A stretch of DNA of 64,000 nucleotides from Benincasa hispida (GCF_009727055.1 NC_052350.1:35313844-35377843); one strand, 5' to 3'. Numbered from the stretch's first letter, positions 34,947 through 46,947 are shown. The notes: generated by a model not told the origin, from the letters alone. A program made the numbers and translations.

Positions 34947-35897
34947 GATTGTAAATCTAGTAAGAAAAGATGATAAGCAATTATCAACTTCTTAAAAAAT
35001 TGAACAAAGACAAACATATCTAAAAAAAATTAAACCCAAGTTGTAATCAAACCTCAAAAAATTGAAGCCAAGGTGTGCACGTGATCTAATGTGAAAAACA
35101 TATATTAATCCCAATAACTAAAATTTGAACCCAAGTTTGCAGTGAAGAAAAACCCTAGACTAGATGCCTGCAACACTATAATAAAAATGCACAATTTAAT
35201 CAAGATTCATCCCAATAACAAAGAATGAAACATTTGCATTACTTAGTTCATAAAGCCCTAACAAATTAGACACATTGACATATCTAACTTTGGCAAGCAT
35301 TGAATAAAGAAAAGTGGCAAGTTGTTGCAAGTTCTCTAAAATTAAAGACTTAACTTTTGCAAGCATTAAATTAATGTGGCAATCCCAATTTTTGCAAGTT
35401 CTCTAAAATTTGATGTATAAAAATTCAATCTCGTTCAAGAATATTATGAAACAAGAATTTATTATTAGATTCAAGAATATACATGAGAGAATAAGCCCTA
35501 ACTTTGAAAGTTCAAGCCTCAAACAAAAAAAAAAATAAGCCCTAACTTTGAACATTCATGCCTCAAACCAAGAAAATCAAGAATTAAACCTAAACTAAAC
35601 TAAATCTACTTACCTCAATGAAGAATCTCTTTAAGATTGATAGAATAATAAAGATGTATCAAAGGGAAGTGAAGGATTGAAAAAATTTCGCGAGGAGAAG
35701 AAATAAAAATGAACAGGTCGGCTAGAAAATTTCTTTTAAATTTATCTTATAGCGTTGCAACGTTGTTTGCGAGGTGCACCATTTTTCCGTCAAAATTCAT
35801 AGCATTGCAACACTATTGAGAGCCTTGCAACGCTGTTTCCGTGAGACGCGCACATTTTTCATTTTTCGTCAAAATCCATAGTGTTGCAATGTTGCCC
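34947..35897 (-). other. CACTA 5' leader / subterminal region
   Basis: No coding. At 35750-35895 the motif gcgttgcaacgttg and variants (gcattgcaacact, cttgcaacgctg, tgttgcaatgttg) occur four times. CACTA ends usually carry clusters of short subterminal repeats bound by the element's own protein, so this may be such a cluster. Confidence 0.45.
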
Positions 35898-37826
35898 TGT
35901 GAATGAGTAATCTAACATGCAGTGGATTAAATCAGAATGAATAAGCACTCTAACTACTCTTACTTTGAGTTTTAAACATGCTATTCAAAAGAAGTTCAAA
36001 GAGGGTTTGAAGTAAAACATACCTTTGAAGACTTAATCCACGAATTCGGCAGAATCACTTCAAGATTGAGCTTGAAACTCCAATAAGACCACCACCAAAA
36101 TCTTCTCTACAAAACTCAAGAAGAAATATGTGGTGGAAATACTCAAATCTAGCTGAATTGGAGAGGAATTTTGATGTTTGTGAGGGTTTTTAGAATTCCA
36201 ACACTTCAGTCAATTTTTCCAGAAAATCTCTATCAAATCCATGCATGTAGACTCATTATATAACATGTTTTCATGTAGGGAGAGTGATTTGTATGGAGGG
36301 CAGCTTCTACTTGGAGTTGATTACTAATTGGAGGTGGAATTGGGTGACAAACCACCCAACAAATGGTTAGTGGATTTTTTTCCAAAAATTGGAAAAATCC
36401 ACTAACCCTAAAATCAATTTCAATTTTAAAACTAAAATTAATTTTATAATTAAATAAAACTATTTTATTTAATAATTATTTTTATATAATTAATTCAAAA
36501 TTAATAATTAATAAAACTAATTTCAATTTTTTTAATTAAATTTATTAATTTAATATCTTAATATTAAATTAATAAAATACAAATTCCACCAATATGATTC
36601 AGTTTCATATTTAAATCATAATTTTAATATTAATTGATTTTCCAATTTCGTTTAATTTCATCTAAATTAAATGTTTTATAATTGTATCAAATATAATAAA
36701 TTGAAAACCCTAATAATCGAATTTGAACATTTCAAATTCATAACCTTAATTCCAAAATTCATCCAATTTAATACTCAATTTGTTATTCCAATTTATGAGC
36801 CAGTAGAGGGACCTAATGGACCTATCAATCATGAGCTCCAACGATTCGTAATTAATCAGTTAAGCTCTTTAAACCGAATTAATTACTATTTTTGTTAACT
36901 ATCAAGGCACACCACTATAGCTTGATAGTTGTACTCTTCTCACTGTAGATATATTTTTGTCCATTTTGACCATAATCAATAAGTTGATCCTTCACAGGTC
37001 GTTCGTATTTATAGCTTGGTCAAAATTATCGTTTTACCCTTATAAATACATCTTGCACTTTGAGCTCCCACTGACCCTCTATTGAACAACTTATTTGTAA
37101 TACCATTTATAAATCATATCTCTCTCTATCAAGAGAGGCGGGGTCCCTTGTTCAAGACTAGGCATCAGTGCTCAAGAGAACAACCTATCTGCTAACACTA
37201 AGTTGGGTAGAAGTGAATTCCATCTTGCATAGCTATGTCCTCAACTATTTACCCGGTATTATCCCCAAAATAGAAGGCTTATTGAGCAGTGCTGTTGTAC
37301 TACTCTCACCTATGCAGATCAAAGGATAATACCAAAATAAAGAGGAGTTCATAGTTAGCTCAGAATTAAGATCGTGTTATCCTAGATCATTTTAGTTTGA
37401 AATAGTCAGTTTTAACAGTAAACGATCGTTATAAAGAAAAGTGACTACTTCGAGGTCTAGTCTTATGCAAACTCATTACATAGGATGCCCCCACTCATAA
37501 GTCTCTACATGAATGATTTATGGATCACATCATTTGTATCAGTATACGAAATGGGCCGCATCCAATAGTGTTACCAGGATGAGATACCCAATTTCATCCA
37601 TATACTTATAGACCATTTAGGCTATATACAATTAACTTGATCCTATTTATGTCACCACATAAAGTTAAAGTATTCATACTATAGCCATGGATATGATTAT
37701 TGGATTTTCATAATAGAATGCAAAATCAACAACTTTATTGACATAAGATACTCAATAATATTTTATTGATAAATAGAATGTTTAACAAAAAATTTACGAA
37801 CTGCGAGTTCTAAGACATTCCCAACA
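35898..37826 (-). repeat. Copia 3' LTR (copy B), minus strand
   Basis: On the minus strand it starts TGTTGGGAATGTCTTAG right after a polypurine tract and ends near ...actcattcaca; about 1.93 kb. It belongs to the same family as copy A at 25810. Confidence 0.7.
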
Positions 37827-37839
37827 ATCTCCCACTTGG
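37827..37839 (-). promoter_or_regulatory. Polypurine tract of the second Copia element
   Basis: Minus-strand CCAAGTGGGAGAT abuts the LTR start TGTTGGG. Confidence 0.75.
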
Positions 37840-37949
37840 ACTAAAACTCCAGTAAGAATAAATATATACAATACAATATTGAGAAACATAAACGGGAAAA
37901 TACAATAAACTAGGGCATCTCTAATACCATAAATATTCTCCCACCTTCC

Positions 37950-38402
37950 CTAGATTAAGTTGCTCGGAGTCCTAGTCCAACCAGGTGGCCCTCGAACACT
38001 TTAACCGAGAGGGCTTTCGTAAATGGATCACCAAGGTTGTCTTAAGAGGCTATCTTCGTGACGATCACGTCTCCTCAGTGTACTATCTCTCTAACGAGAT
38101 GATACTTTTTTTCAATATATTTTCCACGTTTGTGATTCCTTGGTTCTTTTGAGTTGGCAACAGCACCACTATTGTCACACTACAGTGTGATACGTAGGTG
38201 CATATCTGGAACTACTTCCAAGTCAGCCAAGAATTTGCATAACTATACTACTTCTTTAGCGACTTCACATGCAACTACATATTCTGCTTCCATCGTGGAG
38301 TTAGTGATACAACTTTGCTTAATGCTTCTCCAAACTATAGCTCCTACATTGAGAGTGAAAACTGATCTTGAAGTAGATTTCTTGGAATCTACATCAGTCT
38401 AG
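37950..38402 (-). pseudogene. Copia RNase H
   Basis: The minus strand reads FTLNVGAIVWRSIKQSCITN, TMEAEYVVACEVAKEVVWLC, CDNSGAVANSKEPRNHKRGK and DPFTKALSVKVFEGHL, with a stop before CDNSG and a further stop before DNLGDPFTK. This is typical Copia RNase H through to the C-terminus. Confidence 0.85.
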
Positions 38403-39618
38403 AAATCAGAATCAATGTATCTAGTAAGGATCAAATCCTTAGGTCCATACACAAGCATATAGTCTCTCGTTCTCCTTAGATACTTGAGGATGCTTTCGAC
38501 AGCAGTCCAATGACTGTGTCCTAGATTGGATTGGAACCTGCTGATAATTCCAACTACAAAGCATATTTCAAGGCGTGTACATAACATTGTGTACATCAAA
38601 CTCCCAACTGCGGATGCATACGGAATTCTTGTCATTTCCTCAACATTTTGTGGTGTCTTAGGGCACTGTTCCTTTGACAAATGAATTCCATGACTAAAAG
38701 GTACATACCTTTTTTGGAATTTTGCATATTATATCTAAACAACATCTTGTCAATATAAGATGCCTGAAATAGTGCTAGGGTTCTATTCTTTCAATTCGGA
38801 AAGATCTGTATTCTTAGAACGTATTGAGCATCACCCAAATCTTTCATTTGGAACTGTGTTGCTAACTATCTCTTTACGTCAGTAAGGAAGCTTACCTCAT
38901 TCCCAATGAGCAAGATATCATCAACATAAAGAACTAAGAATGCTACAATCTTGTTGACTATTTTTTTGTATACACAAGGTTCGTCAACATTCTGTTCAAA
39001 GCCATAAGATTTGATTGCAGTATCAAATCTTATATTCCGGGATCTTGAAGCTTGTTTTAACCCATAAATGGATTGTTTAATCTTACAGACTTTCTGTTCC
39101 TGTCCTTGTTCGATGAACCCTTCTGGTTGAGACATAAAAATACTTTCATCAAGATGGTTGTTTAGAAAGGTTGTCTTGACATCCATTTGCCATATTTCAT
39201 AGTGATAATATGTGGCAATGAATAGAAGTATTCTAATCAATTTTATCATGGAACCAGGAGAAAAAGTTTCTTCATAATCAACCCCTTCTCTTTGGGTAAA
39301 ACTTTTTGCCACGAGTTTGGCTTTGTAGGTTTGCACCTTGCCAGTTTGGTCTCATTTTCTTTTGTAGATTCATTTGCAACCTATAAGTTTAACCCCATGT
39401 GGTTGATCTACAAGTTCCCAAATAGAGTTGAAGTACATAGACTCCATTTCAACGTCCATGGCTTTTATCCTCTGTTCCTTGTCAATATCTTCCATTGCCT
39501 TTATAAAGGTTAATGAATCCTCTAATCCATCATCATGTATGATTTTTTGAGTTTCAGTTAAACCCATATAACGTTCAGGTTGTTGAACAACCCTCCCACT
39601 ACGTCGAGGCATACTCAA
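38399..39618 (-). pseudogene. Copia reverse transcriptase, YVDD kept, frame broken
   Basis: The N-terminal part (39618-39370) reads EDSLTFIKAMEDIDKEQRIK, then AMDVEMESMYFNSIWELVDQ. The centre (39336-38866) reads YKAKLVAKSFTQREGVDYEE, IWQMDVKTTFLNNHLDESIF, IKQSIYGLKQASRS and AFLVLYVDDILLIGNE with the YVDD box intact. The C-terminal part (38680-38399) reads TRIPYASAVGSLMYTMLCTR and LKYLRRTRDYMLVYG. Frame breaks near 38690-38860 and 39337-39369 separate them. Confidence 0.85.
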
Positions 39619-39721
39619 CTCTTGAGATGGACGTGACGGGCAACAACAGTTGTTGATGGACCAGCTTGGTCAACAACTCTTATTGATTTTCCTGTAGCAT
39701 CTTTGGTCATTTCTTGTAATA

Positions 39722-40396
39722 TTAGTTTACTACGAAGTAGATGATTTTTAATATGATCTTCTTATAAGAATGTAGCATTTGTCGATACAAACACTTTGTC
39801 TTATTGGGATCATAAAATAGTCCTCCTTTTGTTTCTTTAGGGTATCCTACAAAGAGGCATAATTTCAAACGTGTTTCCAGTTTCTTAGGATTTTGTACCA
39901 ACACGTGTGCTAAACAACCCCAGATACAAAAATGTCGTAAACTAGTTTTGCGTCCTTTCAATAATTCATACGGTGTTTCTGAAACACTTTTTGAAGGAAT
40001 AATATTTTGAATATATACTGCAGTCTATACTGCATACCCCTAAAAGGATTGAGGTAACTGAGTATAACTCATCATTGATCGGACCATGTCTAACAAGGTT
40101 CGATTTCTCCTTTCTGCAACACTGTTTTGTTGTGGTGTTCCAGGTGCTGTGAGCTGGGATTGAATTCCATGATCTACTAGATAGTTTTAGAATTGTAAAT
40201 CCATATACTCACCACCTCGATCAGATTGAAGTGTTTTAATTCTTTTACTTAACAAATTTGTTGTCTCGTTCTTAAATTCTTTTAACTTTTCAAGAGTTTC
40301 AGACTTATAACTTATTAAGTAAATGTAGCCATATCTCGAGTAATCATCAATAAACTGACGAAATACTGATAAGCCTCCTCGTGCTTTTACACTCAT
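39722..40396 (-). pseudogene. Copia integrase, with stops
   Basis: The minus strand reads KARGGLSVFRQFIDDYSRYG, LQSDRGGEYMD, then past a stop, SQLTAPGTPQQNSVAERRNR, then CIWGCLAHVLVQNPKKLETR and LCLFVGYPKETKGGLFYDPN. The second Asp (SDRGG) and the Glu (VAERRN) of the catalytic triad are present. In-frame stops lie near 40188 and 40050. Confidence 0.82.
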
Positions 40397-40941
40397 CGGA
40401 CCACATAGGTCTGAATGTATAAGTTCGAGAGGCTCTTTGGCACGAAGACCTTTGTCAAAAAAGATCTTTTTGTCATTTTTCCCTCAAGACATGATTCACA
40501 TGGAGGTAAACAATTATCTTCTAACTGACTTAGATGACCATTTTCTACATCTCTCAATCTTGTTGAGGTTAATGTGACCAAGTCTGGGGTGCCAAAGATA
40601 GGCGTTAGGAGTAATTTTTCGTTTTTTATTTTGAGTCTCAGCCGTTTTAAAAATCTTATATTTAGAATGGCCTTTTCTTCAATTGGTTTTAATATGTACA
40701 AGTTATTTTTGAGTCTTGCAGAACAAATATGAATACCTCTTGAAAAAACAAACACTTCATTAGATTCAAAAGATATTCTGTACATATTTTCTAGCAGACA
40801 GGAAATGGAGATTAAGTTTCTTTTCATCTTAGGTACATAATATACATTCTTAAGTAAGATGAAAGATTCCCCAAAAAATAGCTTGAAATCTCCCACTGCA
40901 TGAGCTAAAATGACTTCACTCGTTCCCACCTTGAAAGTCAT
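40393..40941 (-). pseudogene. Copia protease C-terminus and gag-pre-integrase domain
   Basis: An open run of 182 codons includes VGDFKLFFGESFILLKNVYY, VPKMKRNLISISCLLENMYR, DVENGHLSQLEDNCLPPCES and CLEGKMTKRSF. The C-x2-C of the integrase zinc finger is visible; the His pair is unclear. Confidence 0.75.
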
Positions 40942-40956
40942 TTCCTATTCAGAAAG

Positions 40957-41301
40957 TTATCTCCAAGAACTAGTTTCCTGTAGAAAAGTGCAAACATGAT
41001 TAGCAGTGCCTAAATCTAATATCCAGGTTAGGTGAGTATTCTCCACTAGACATGTTTCAACTACTAGTAAATCTGATTTACCTTGTTTCGCCTTTTTCGC
41101 TTTCTTTTCCACGAAATACTTTTGGCAGTTACGCTTCCAGTGCCCATCCTCTTCGTAATGGAAACACTGTCCTTTGGGAATCTTGTTTTTGTTTTTGTTT
41201 TTCTTAGCAATGGTTTTCTTATTCCCTTTACCCTTCTTCTTCATTTGTACAGATTTATCTTTCAAATAAGAGGGAACAGACTTCTTGTTATTAGTGTCCA
41301 A
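40957..41301 (-). pseudogene. Copia zinc knuckle and protease start, both altered
   Basis: The zinc knuckle reads CFHYEEDGHWKRNC: the second Cys of the CCHC motif is Tyr. The protease active site reads ILDLGTANHVC, where Copia carries D-S-G-A; Ser and Ala are replaced. A lysine-rich stretch precedes the knuckle. Confidence 0.8.
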
Positions 41302-41657
41302 ACGTTGACCCCTTAAAAAAAATTCTTAGATCGAGAAATAACATTTACTTCTTTTTTCTTTAAGTTTCATCATCGACTGATATGTTTGTAACTCATTCAA
41401 CAACATTGTCAAATTATAAGTAATTTTGTTCATAACAGCATTGGTTCTGAACGACAGATAACTCTCCAGGAGAGATTCCAATATCATACTGACTTGACTT
41501 ATCTCATCTATCATCGCCCCAGAGCCTCAGCAATATTAAAATGGACCATCACATCGAGAACATGTTCTCTAACGTTGGACCCATCTTTCATGCGAGTACT
41601 ATAAACATACTTAATGGCTTCATATCGAACAGAGGATGACGGTTGCCCGAACATCTT

Positions 41658-42050
41658 CTAGAGCGACGCCATTATCTCACGGGTAGTAGGTATTATCTCA
41701 TGTTTCTTATTAAGTACATTGGATATACTTGCTAAGATGTAGACCCCAACTTTTTCGTTAGATCTAACCCACCGATCATAGATGTCCCAAACATTATGGT
41801 TCATTGTTGTACTGGGAACCGAAGGACATTCCTCCCTCAACAAAAACCTCAAATCATCCACAACTAATATCGTATTGATGTTGGATTTCCAGTTTGAATA
41901 TCCTTTGCCGTTAAATTTATCAGAAGCTAGCAGTTGTATAATTGAATTCGACATTGCTGAAAAAATTAAACAAATTCTATTAAATTTTATGCATCTAAAT
42001 CCAAATTTAGCAAAATAATAAAGTACCCATAAATCTTTATATATTTGCAA
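41658..42050 (-). pseudogene. Copia gag N-terminal part
   Basis: The minus strand reads SNSIIQLLASDKFNGKGYSN, WKSNINTILVVDDLRFLLRE and WDIYDRWVRSNEKVGVYILA, typical for this Copia gag. It ends REIMASL. The rest of gag continues in broken frames to 41326. Confidence 0.8.
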
Positions 42051-42059
42051 CGATACTTT

Positions 42060-42974
42060 AGTGATTTAGAACAGTTGCTATCGTGGGGCAGTCAACAATT
42101 ACTTCACTGAAACAAGACAATTCTTGACCAAATACTATATCAGAATAACTCTTTATTTCTATAGTTCTTTTGGTTATAGTTTTCGATCAAGATCTTTACT
42201 AATAACTAGTAATTCTTGTAAGTGTGACCCGCCATTTTCAGATTTTATAGAACAATATGAACATGTCCCCGAGATGGAAGACAATATCCAAAACGGAACT
42301 ATAAGGCCCTATTCATTACGGAAGCTTGGGTTGTTCCAAATCCTATGTTACAATCCTCTATGGGAATCGCCGTGGTTAACGACTAGCTAGTGTCGCCTAA
42401 AAACGACAGTAGGTGCAACATAGAAATCTCATGGTTCAAACTAATGGATGAGACCGTAGGACAATGTTGACACATTTCCTTCACCCACTTACTATGTACT
42501 ACTTCCCCTATTCACCTTGTTATTGACTCATGCAAAAACTTTTCGTATGAAGTAGTTGCGGTAAAAGCGACACGAAGCCGAGCATGGATCTCACGATGTG
42601 AACTCTTGGGGATGTGAGAGCTATTAACTTTATATTGAATATGAAGTGTTCTAAATGTTTGGGTATTCATTTACTTAGGTTTTATTACGACTAATTTAAG
42701 AAAAACCTAAGTCTATGGGATTTTATCAAAGTATAATGTTTACATTTGGATTAACCTACGATGTCTATATGTTTAAATCAGTTTTAAACCTCATACCGCT
42801 CACGCAAGCTTATAAAAACTATTAACAACGCTCAATATTTCAGTCATAATCCTTTGGTAGAAGATGTTACGTAAACCGTCAACTTAAGTACCCCCAGCCT
42901 TAGGCAAGTTTATGAACCGATTTGAGTTTGTAACCAAATTTTATAAGTTAACAATCTATTTTAACCGTTAAAAC
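42060..42974 (-). other. Copia leader between 5' LTR and gag
   Basis: About 0.9 kb without coding content. Next to the LTR the minus strand reads TATTGATACAATCCTAC, which may be a worn tRNA-Met primer site. No intact TGGTATCAGAGC is found. Confidence 0.45.
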
Positions 42975-44266
42975 TGTAGGATTGTATCAATAGCAGCGGA
43001 AGCACAAGGATATCTAAGCATTCAAATTCACTAATTTTGGCAAAATATAAAGCATGCTTTTGTAGGAAAAATGAGTTTCAAGACATACCTCTTGTAGAAC
43101 TTCTTCAAAGCTCCTTCACCAGCTACTATCTTATCCAAATCTTGTTGTAAACCACCTCAGTATCTTACCCAATATTCTCTTGGTGCTCTAGATTGAGTTG
43201 TGTGACTCAAAACAAGCTTGAATCAAGGGTAGAAGGAGAAATGCTCACTGCAGCAACCTTGTTGAAGAACCTTTCTTCAAACCGAATTTTCTCTAAAATT
43301 CTCTATGGATTGCATGTCCGATTTTCACTCCAATCTCTTCATTATATTGCAGATCAACATACAAAGAGAAGAGTTGCATGAGTTGCAGCTCATGCTTGGA
43401 GAAGACAAGGCCAAGACATTACTTCATGTGTGAGCTACTTAGGTGATGGATAATGGAAAAATCATTTTTTTTCATTTTGTGTGTTTTGTTTTCCAATTTT
43501 TTCAATTTTATCTAAAAATCAAAATTTGATTTTATAAATCTATTTTGATTTTAAAAGTGAAAATTTAATCGATTTCATAAATTAATTATTAAATAAAACT
43601 TAATTAATTTAATATCAAATATTAAATAATTTTAACACATATTCATCTTTATATATTTAAATCATATTGCATAGCTATGTTCCCAGCTATTTACCTGGTC
43701 TTATCCCTAAAATAAAATTCTTATTGAGAAGTGTTGTTGGACTATTCTCACCCATGCAGATCAAAAGATAATCCCAAAATAAACAGGAGTTTATAGTTAG
43801 CTCAGGATTAAGATCGTGTTATCCTAGGTCATTTTAGTTTGAAATAGTCAGTTTTAACAGTAAACGGTCGTTATAAAGAAAAGTGACTACTTCGAGGTCC
43901 AATCTTATGCAAACTCATTGTATAGGATGCCCCGACTCACATGTCTCTACATGAATGATTTATAGATCACATCATTTATATCAATATACGAAATGGGTCG
44001 CATCCAATAGTGTTACCAGGATGAGAAACCCAATTTTATCCATATACTTATAGATCATTTAGGCTATATACTATTAACTTGATCATGTTTATGTCACCAT
44101 ATAAAGTTAAAGTATTCATACTATAGCCATGGATATGCTTATTGGATTTTCATAATAGAATGCAACATCAACAATTTTATTGAAATAAGATGCTCAATAA
44201 TATTTTATTGATAAGTAGAATGTTTAACAAAAAAATTATGAACTGCGAGTTCTAGGACATTCCCCA
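42975..44266 (-). repeat. Copia 5' LTR (copy C), internally deleted
   Basis: About 1.29 kb. Its outer ~600 bases match copy B closely, sharing for example gatcacatcattt and gtttgaaatagtcagtttta. After tttaaatcat near 43662 it jumps to attgcatagctatgt, which in copy B lies about 0.6 kb further on. The middle is therefore missing. Confidence 0.65.
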
Positions 44267-44496
44267 TACCTTGTATATTCTGTATTCTTGACGGTTTTAA
44301 AACGTCAGGAAACCATTAATTAAACTTGACATTTTTAAAACGTCAGATACTGTATTTTCCGAAAAAATGCACAACTTCCGCTTTTTAAAAATATTTCTTG
44401 ACGTTTTTTTAAATCACTTATTTCTTGACATTTTTTTCGTAAAAAACGTCAAGTATTTAAAATTTCAAATTTCAAGAAAGGTGGTTTTTCTTATAG
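44267..44496 (-). mobile_element. CACTA terminus with subterminal repeats
   Basis: The segment ends tggtttttcttatagtg at 44496. Its complement, CACTATAAGAAAAACCACC, is a classic CACTA end. Inside, ttgacgtttt / aaaacgtcaa-type words occur at least six times in both orientations, as expected of subterminal repeats. It continues the CACTA element interrupted at 35897. Confidence 0.7.
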
Positions 44497-44505
44497 TGAA
44501 AACAA

Positions 44506-44763
44506 AAACAACAATTCATAAAAATAGAGGAAAATTATTTTAAATGACAAAACTACTGAAGATACTTACAAATAATAGCAAAATACCACAATCTATATGC
44601 GATAGACACAGATAGTATGCGATAGACCGCGATAGCCTACTATCTGTGTCTATCATAACACAAATACACACATATAGTAGTCTACTGCAGTCTATCAGAT
44701 ATAAACATTAAAATTTTGTTATATTTGTAAATATTTTTGTTCATTTTTCTATATTTGGAAACA
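44506..44763. repeat. GATAGAC-type MITE-like repeat, copy 2
   Basis: The ends are imperfect inverted repeats: left ttttaaatgacaaaactact, then ttacaaataatagcaaaata; right tatttgtaaata and ttttctatatttggaaacaa. The core has several gatagac / gtctatc words. Confidence 0.6.
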
Positions 44764-44764
44764 A

Positions 44765-44996
44765 CCCATAAAATAAACGGAAATTATTTTAAATGACAAA
44801 ATAACTAAAAATATTTACAAATAATAACAAAATATCACAATCTACTTGCGATAGACTGCAATAGACTGCCATCTATCATGACACACAAATACATAAATAA
44901 TAGTCTATCGCAATCTATCACAGATAAACAATGAACTTTTACTATTATTTATAAATATTTTTTTATTCATTTCACTATATTTGAAAACAGTGTTAA
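44765..44996. repeat. GATAGAC-type MITE-like repeat, copy 3, in tandem with copy 2
   Basis: Same order of words as copy 2 (ttttaaatgacaaaataact, gcgatagactgcaatagact, ttcactatatttgaaaacag), directly adjacent to it. Confidence 0.6.
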
Positions 44997-45234
44997 CCCT
45001 TTCAACAGATTCGTACGAAAAATCTTTGTTATGATTCTTCCTTTCAAAGTACTCATTTATAGTGTAAAAAAGAGAAAAATAAAAGAATAAAATATAAAGG
45101 TAAAGATATGTTTTCAAAAAACATGAAAATGTAAAATGAAAACGTATATATCTTGTGGATATGTGAATGATGAGGTTGGTACAAACATACATGTTGGCTG
45201 ATAAATTATTTGGAAAAACAAAAATTGACTAACG

Positions 45235-45610
45235 ACTTACCATATTAAAATATTGATAAATATCACTTTTTAATAAGTCAACTTAGTGTAAATGATAGGA
45301 ACAACGATCCTCCACCAATCTCTACAATGATATGATATTGTCCACTTTAGGCATAAACCTTTATAGTTTTACTTTTGATTTCACCCAAAATTTCTCATAC
45401 TAACCGAGATAGTTGTCATCCCCCCTATCACTCTCCTTATCTAACTAATGTGAAAATTTGGTCACATTTTTAACAGTAAAGAGAATCAAATCTCTAACAT
45501 CTTCGGACTAAGAGTATATATGACATTGCATGAGATTTTTTTTCAAGTTTAAAAGATTTTGTTCTTAAGAATCGGTGATAAATTGATACTATTTGAAATT
45601 CTATCTCTTT
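45235..45610. repeat. Segment paralogous to 62880-63110, carrying a ~185-bp extra block
   Basis: The flanks aaaatattgataaatatcac and gaatcaaatctctaac...tatgacattgcatgag recur at 62893-62990 without the block 45288-45473. That block starts near aggaacaacgatcctccacc and contains gatatgatattgtccacttt, which resembles a widespread plant repeat from memory. Confidence 0.6.
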
Positions 45611-46138
45611 GTAGTACTCTAATGTGATTGACATCTAAATCTAATTTCAATGAAAAATAAGATGTAATATTTATTATATAGCATAGGGTTTCTTTTCAAA
45701 AACTATGTGATAATAAGATGAGTGTTTGCATATGTATTTTATAAACATTGTGAACTCCCTTGTTTTTAAGTGAGATTCTCAACATCTCAAGATTTGATTA
45801 GCTTCATCATTCTTGGATAAAATCCCAAACTTGTTTTTTTTAAGAAATTATAAGAAATGGCAACTTTTAAACTATATACTTCACAAATATCAATTGTGAA
45901 GAAAAATTTAAGCTTTGGCATGGTTCAAAATCCTTTAGAGTTCTTATTCTAAGTTTACACTTAAGTTGCAGATTTTTATATTTTAACGATATAATTGAAT
46001 TTGATTTTTTTCCGTGTTAACATATTCATTGAATGTATATTATTTTAGTATTTGTCTACAATAGTAGATGTTTTTCTTCCATAATAATCTCTTAGTCGTA
46101 TAATTTTAATATATATATATATATAATATATATATAAT

Positions 46139-46325
46139 AAAATACTATTTTAAATGGTAAAACTATTGAAATATTTACAAAGAATAGCAAAATTTAGAAC
46201 TATCAATGATAGACATAGATACTGATAGGCTTCTATCAATATTCTATCCTATTGATCGTTTTTAAAAATTTTTAAATATTTAATAAATATTTTTGTTTTA
46301 CTTTTCTATATTTAAAAATGTCCCT
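46139..46325. repeat. GATAGAC-type MITE-like repeat, copy 4
   Basis: Starts ttttaaatggtaaaactatt, has caatgatagacatagatact in the core and ends ttttctatatttaaaaatgt. Confidence 0.5.
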
Positions 46326-46556
46326 ATATTATATATGTGTTGTGTTATTTTATCTTATGTAATTTATGTACATTATTTCTCCATGTTGCAGTTTTTATAT
46401 AGATTCTCTTTTGTATATTATATTGCAGCACGATTGAATGATATTGATTGATTTTTATTAAATTGAATGTTCATTATGAATTTCCACAATGTTTGTCTAT
46501 ATATATTGAAAATAATTTTTAACAATTCTTCTCATTACCTTTCCTTTATATATATA

Positions 46557-46706
46557 TTTTAAAAATGATAGAAGTGGTCAATAATATCATAAATACAATA
46601 AAATGTCACTATCTATCAGTGATAGAACAATGTCTATCACTGAGAGTGTTGTTCTAAATTTGTAAAATAGTTGGTTTATTTTCCTATATTTGAAAGCAAC
46701 CATTCT
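46557..46706. repeat. GATAGAC-type MITE-like repeat, copy 5, truncated
   Basis: The core cactatctatcagtgataga and tgtctatcactgagag can fold back on itself; ends ttttcctatatttgaaagca. Confidence 0.5.
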
Positions 46707-46719
46707 ATTTTTTAAATCC

Positions 46720-46830
46720 AACATATATATTATAATATATATATATAATATATATATATATAATAATTATAATATATATATTATAATTATAATATGTTTA
46801 TATATATTAATCAAATATATATATAACAGA
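46720..46830. repeat. AT microsatellite tract
   Basis: Nearly uninterrupted TA repeats (atatatatataatatatata and similar); a shorter one lies at 46112-46140. Confidence 0.8.
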
Positions 46831-46947
46831 ATATAAGTGACCCACATTGATGAAGATAATAAACTTAGAATGAAACAAAAATATATACCTCATATTATTA
46901 AATATATCCTACATTTATGGAATATAAACATATAATAAAATAATAAT

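Larger units (their letters stand above)
35898..44266 (-). mobile_element. Near-complete Ty1/Copia element with two LTRs, minus strand, inserted in the CACTA element
   Basis: Minus-strand order from high to low coordinate: 5' LTR (44266-42975), leader, gag (42050-41658), zinc knuckle and protease (41301-40957), integrase (about 40940-39720), reverse transcriptase (39618-38420), RNase H (38402 to about 37950), polypurine tract, 3' LTR (37826-35898). CACTA sequence lies on both sides. Stops, frameshifts and altered residues in the zinc knuckle and protease make it inactive. The two LTRs are closely similar in their outer ~600 bases, but the 5' copy lacks a middle segment. Confidence 0.82.
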
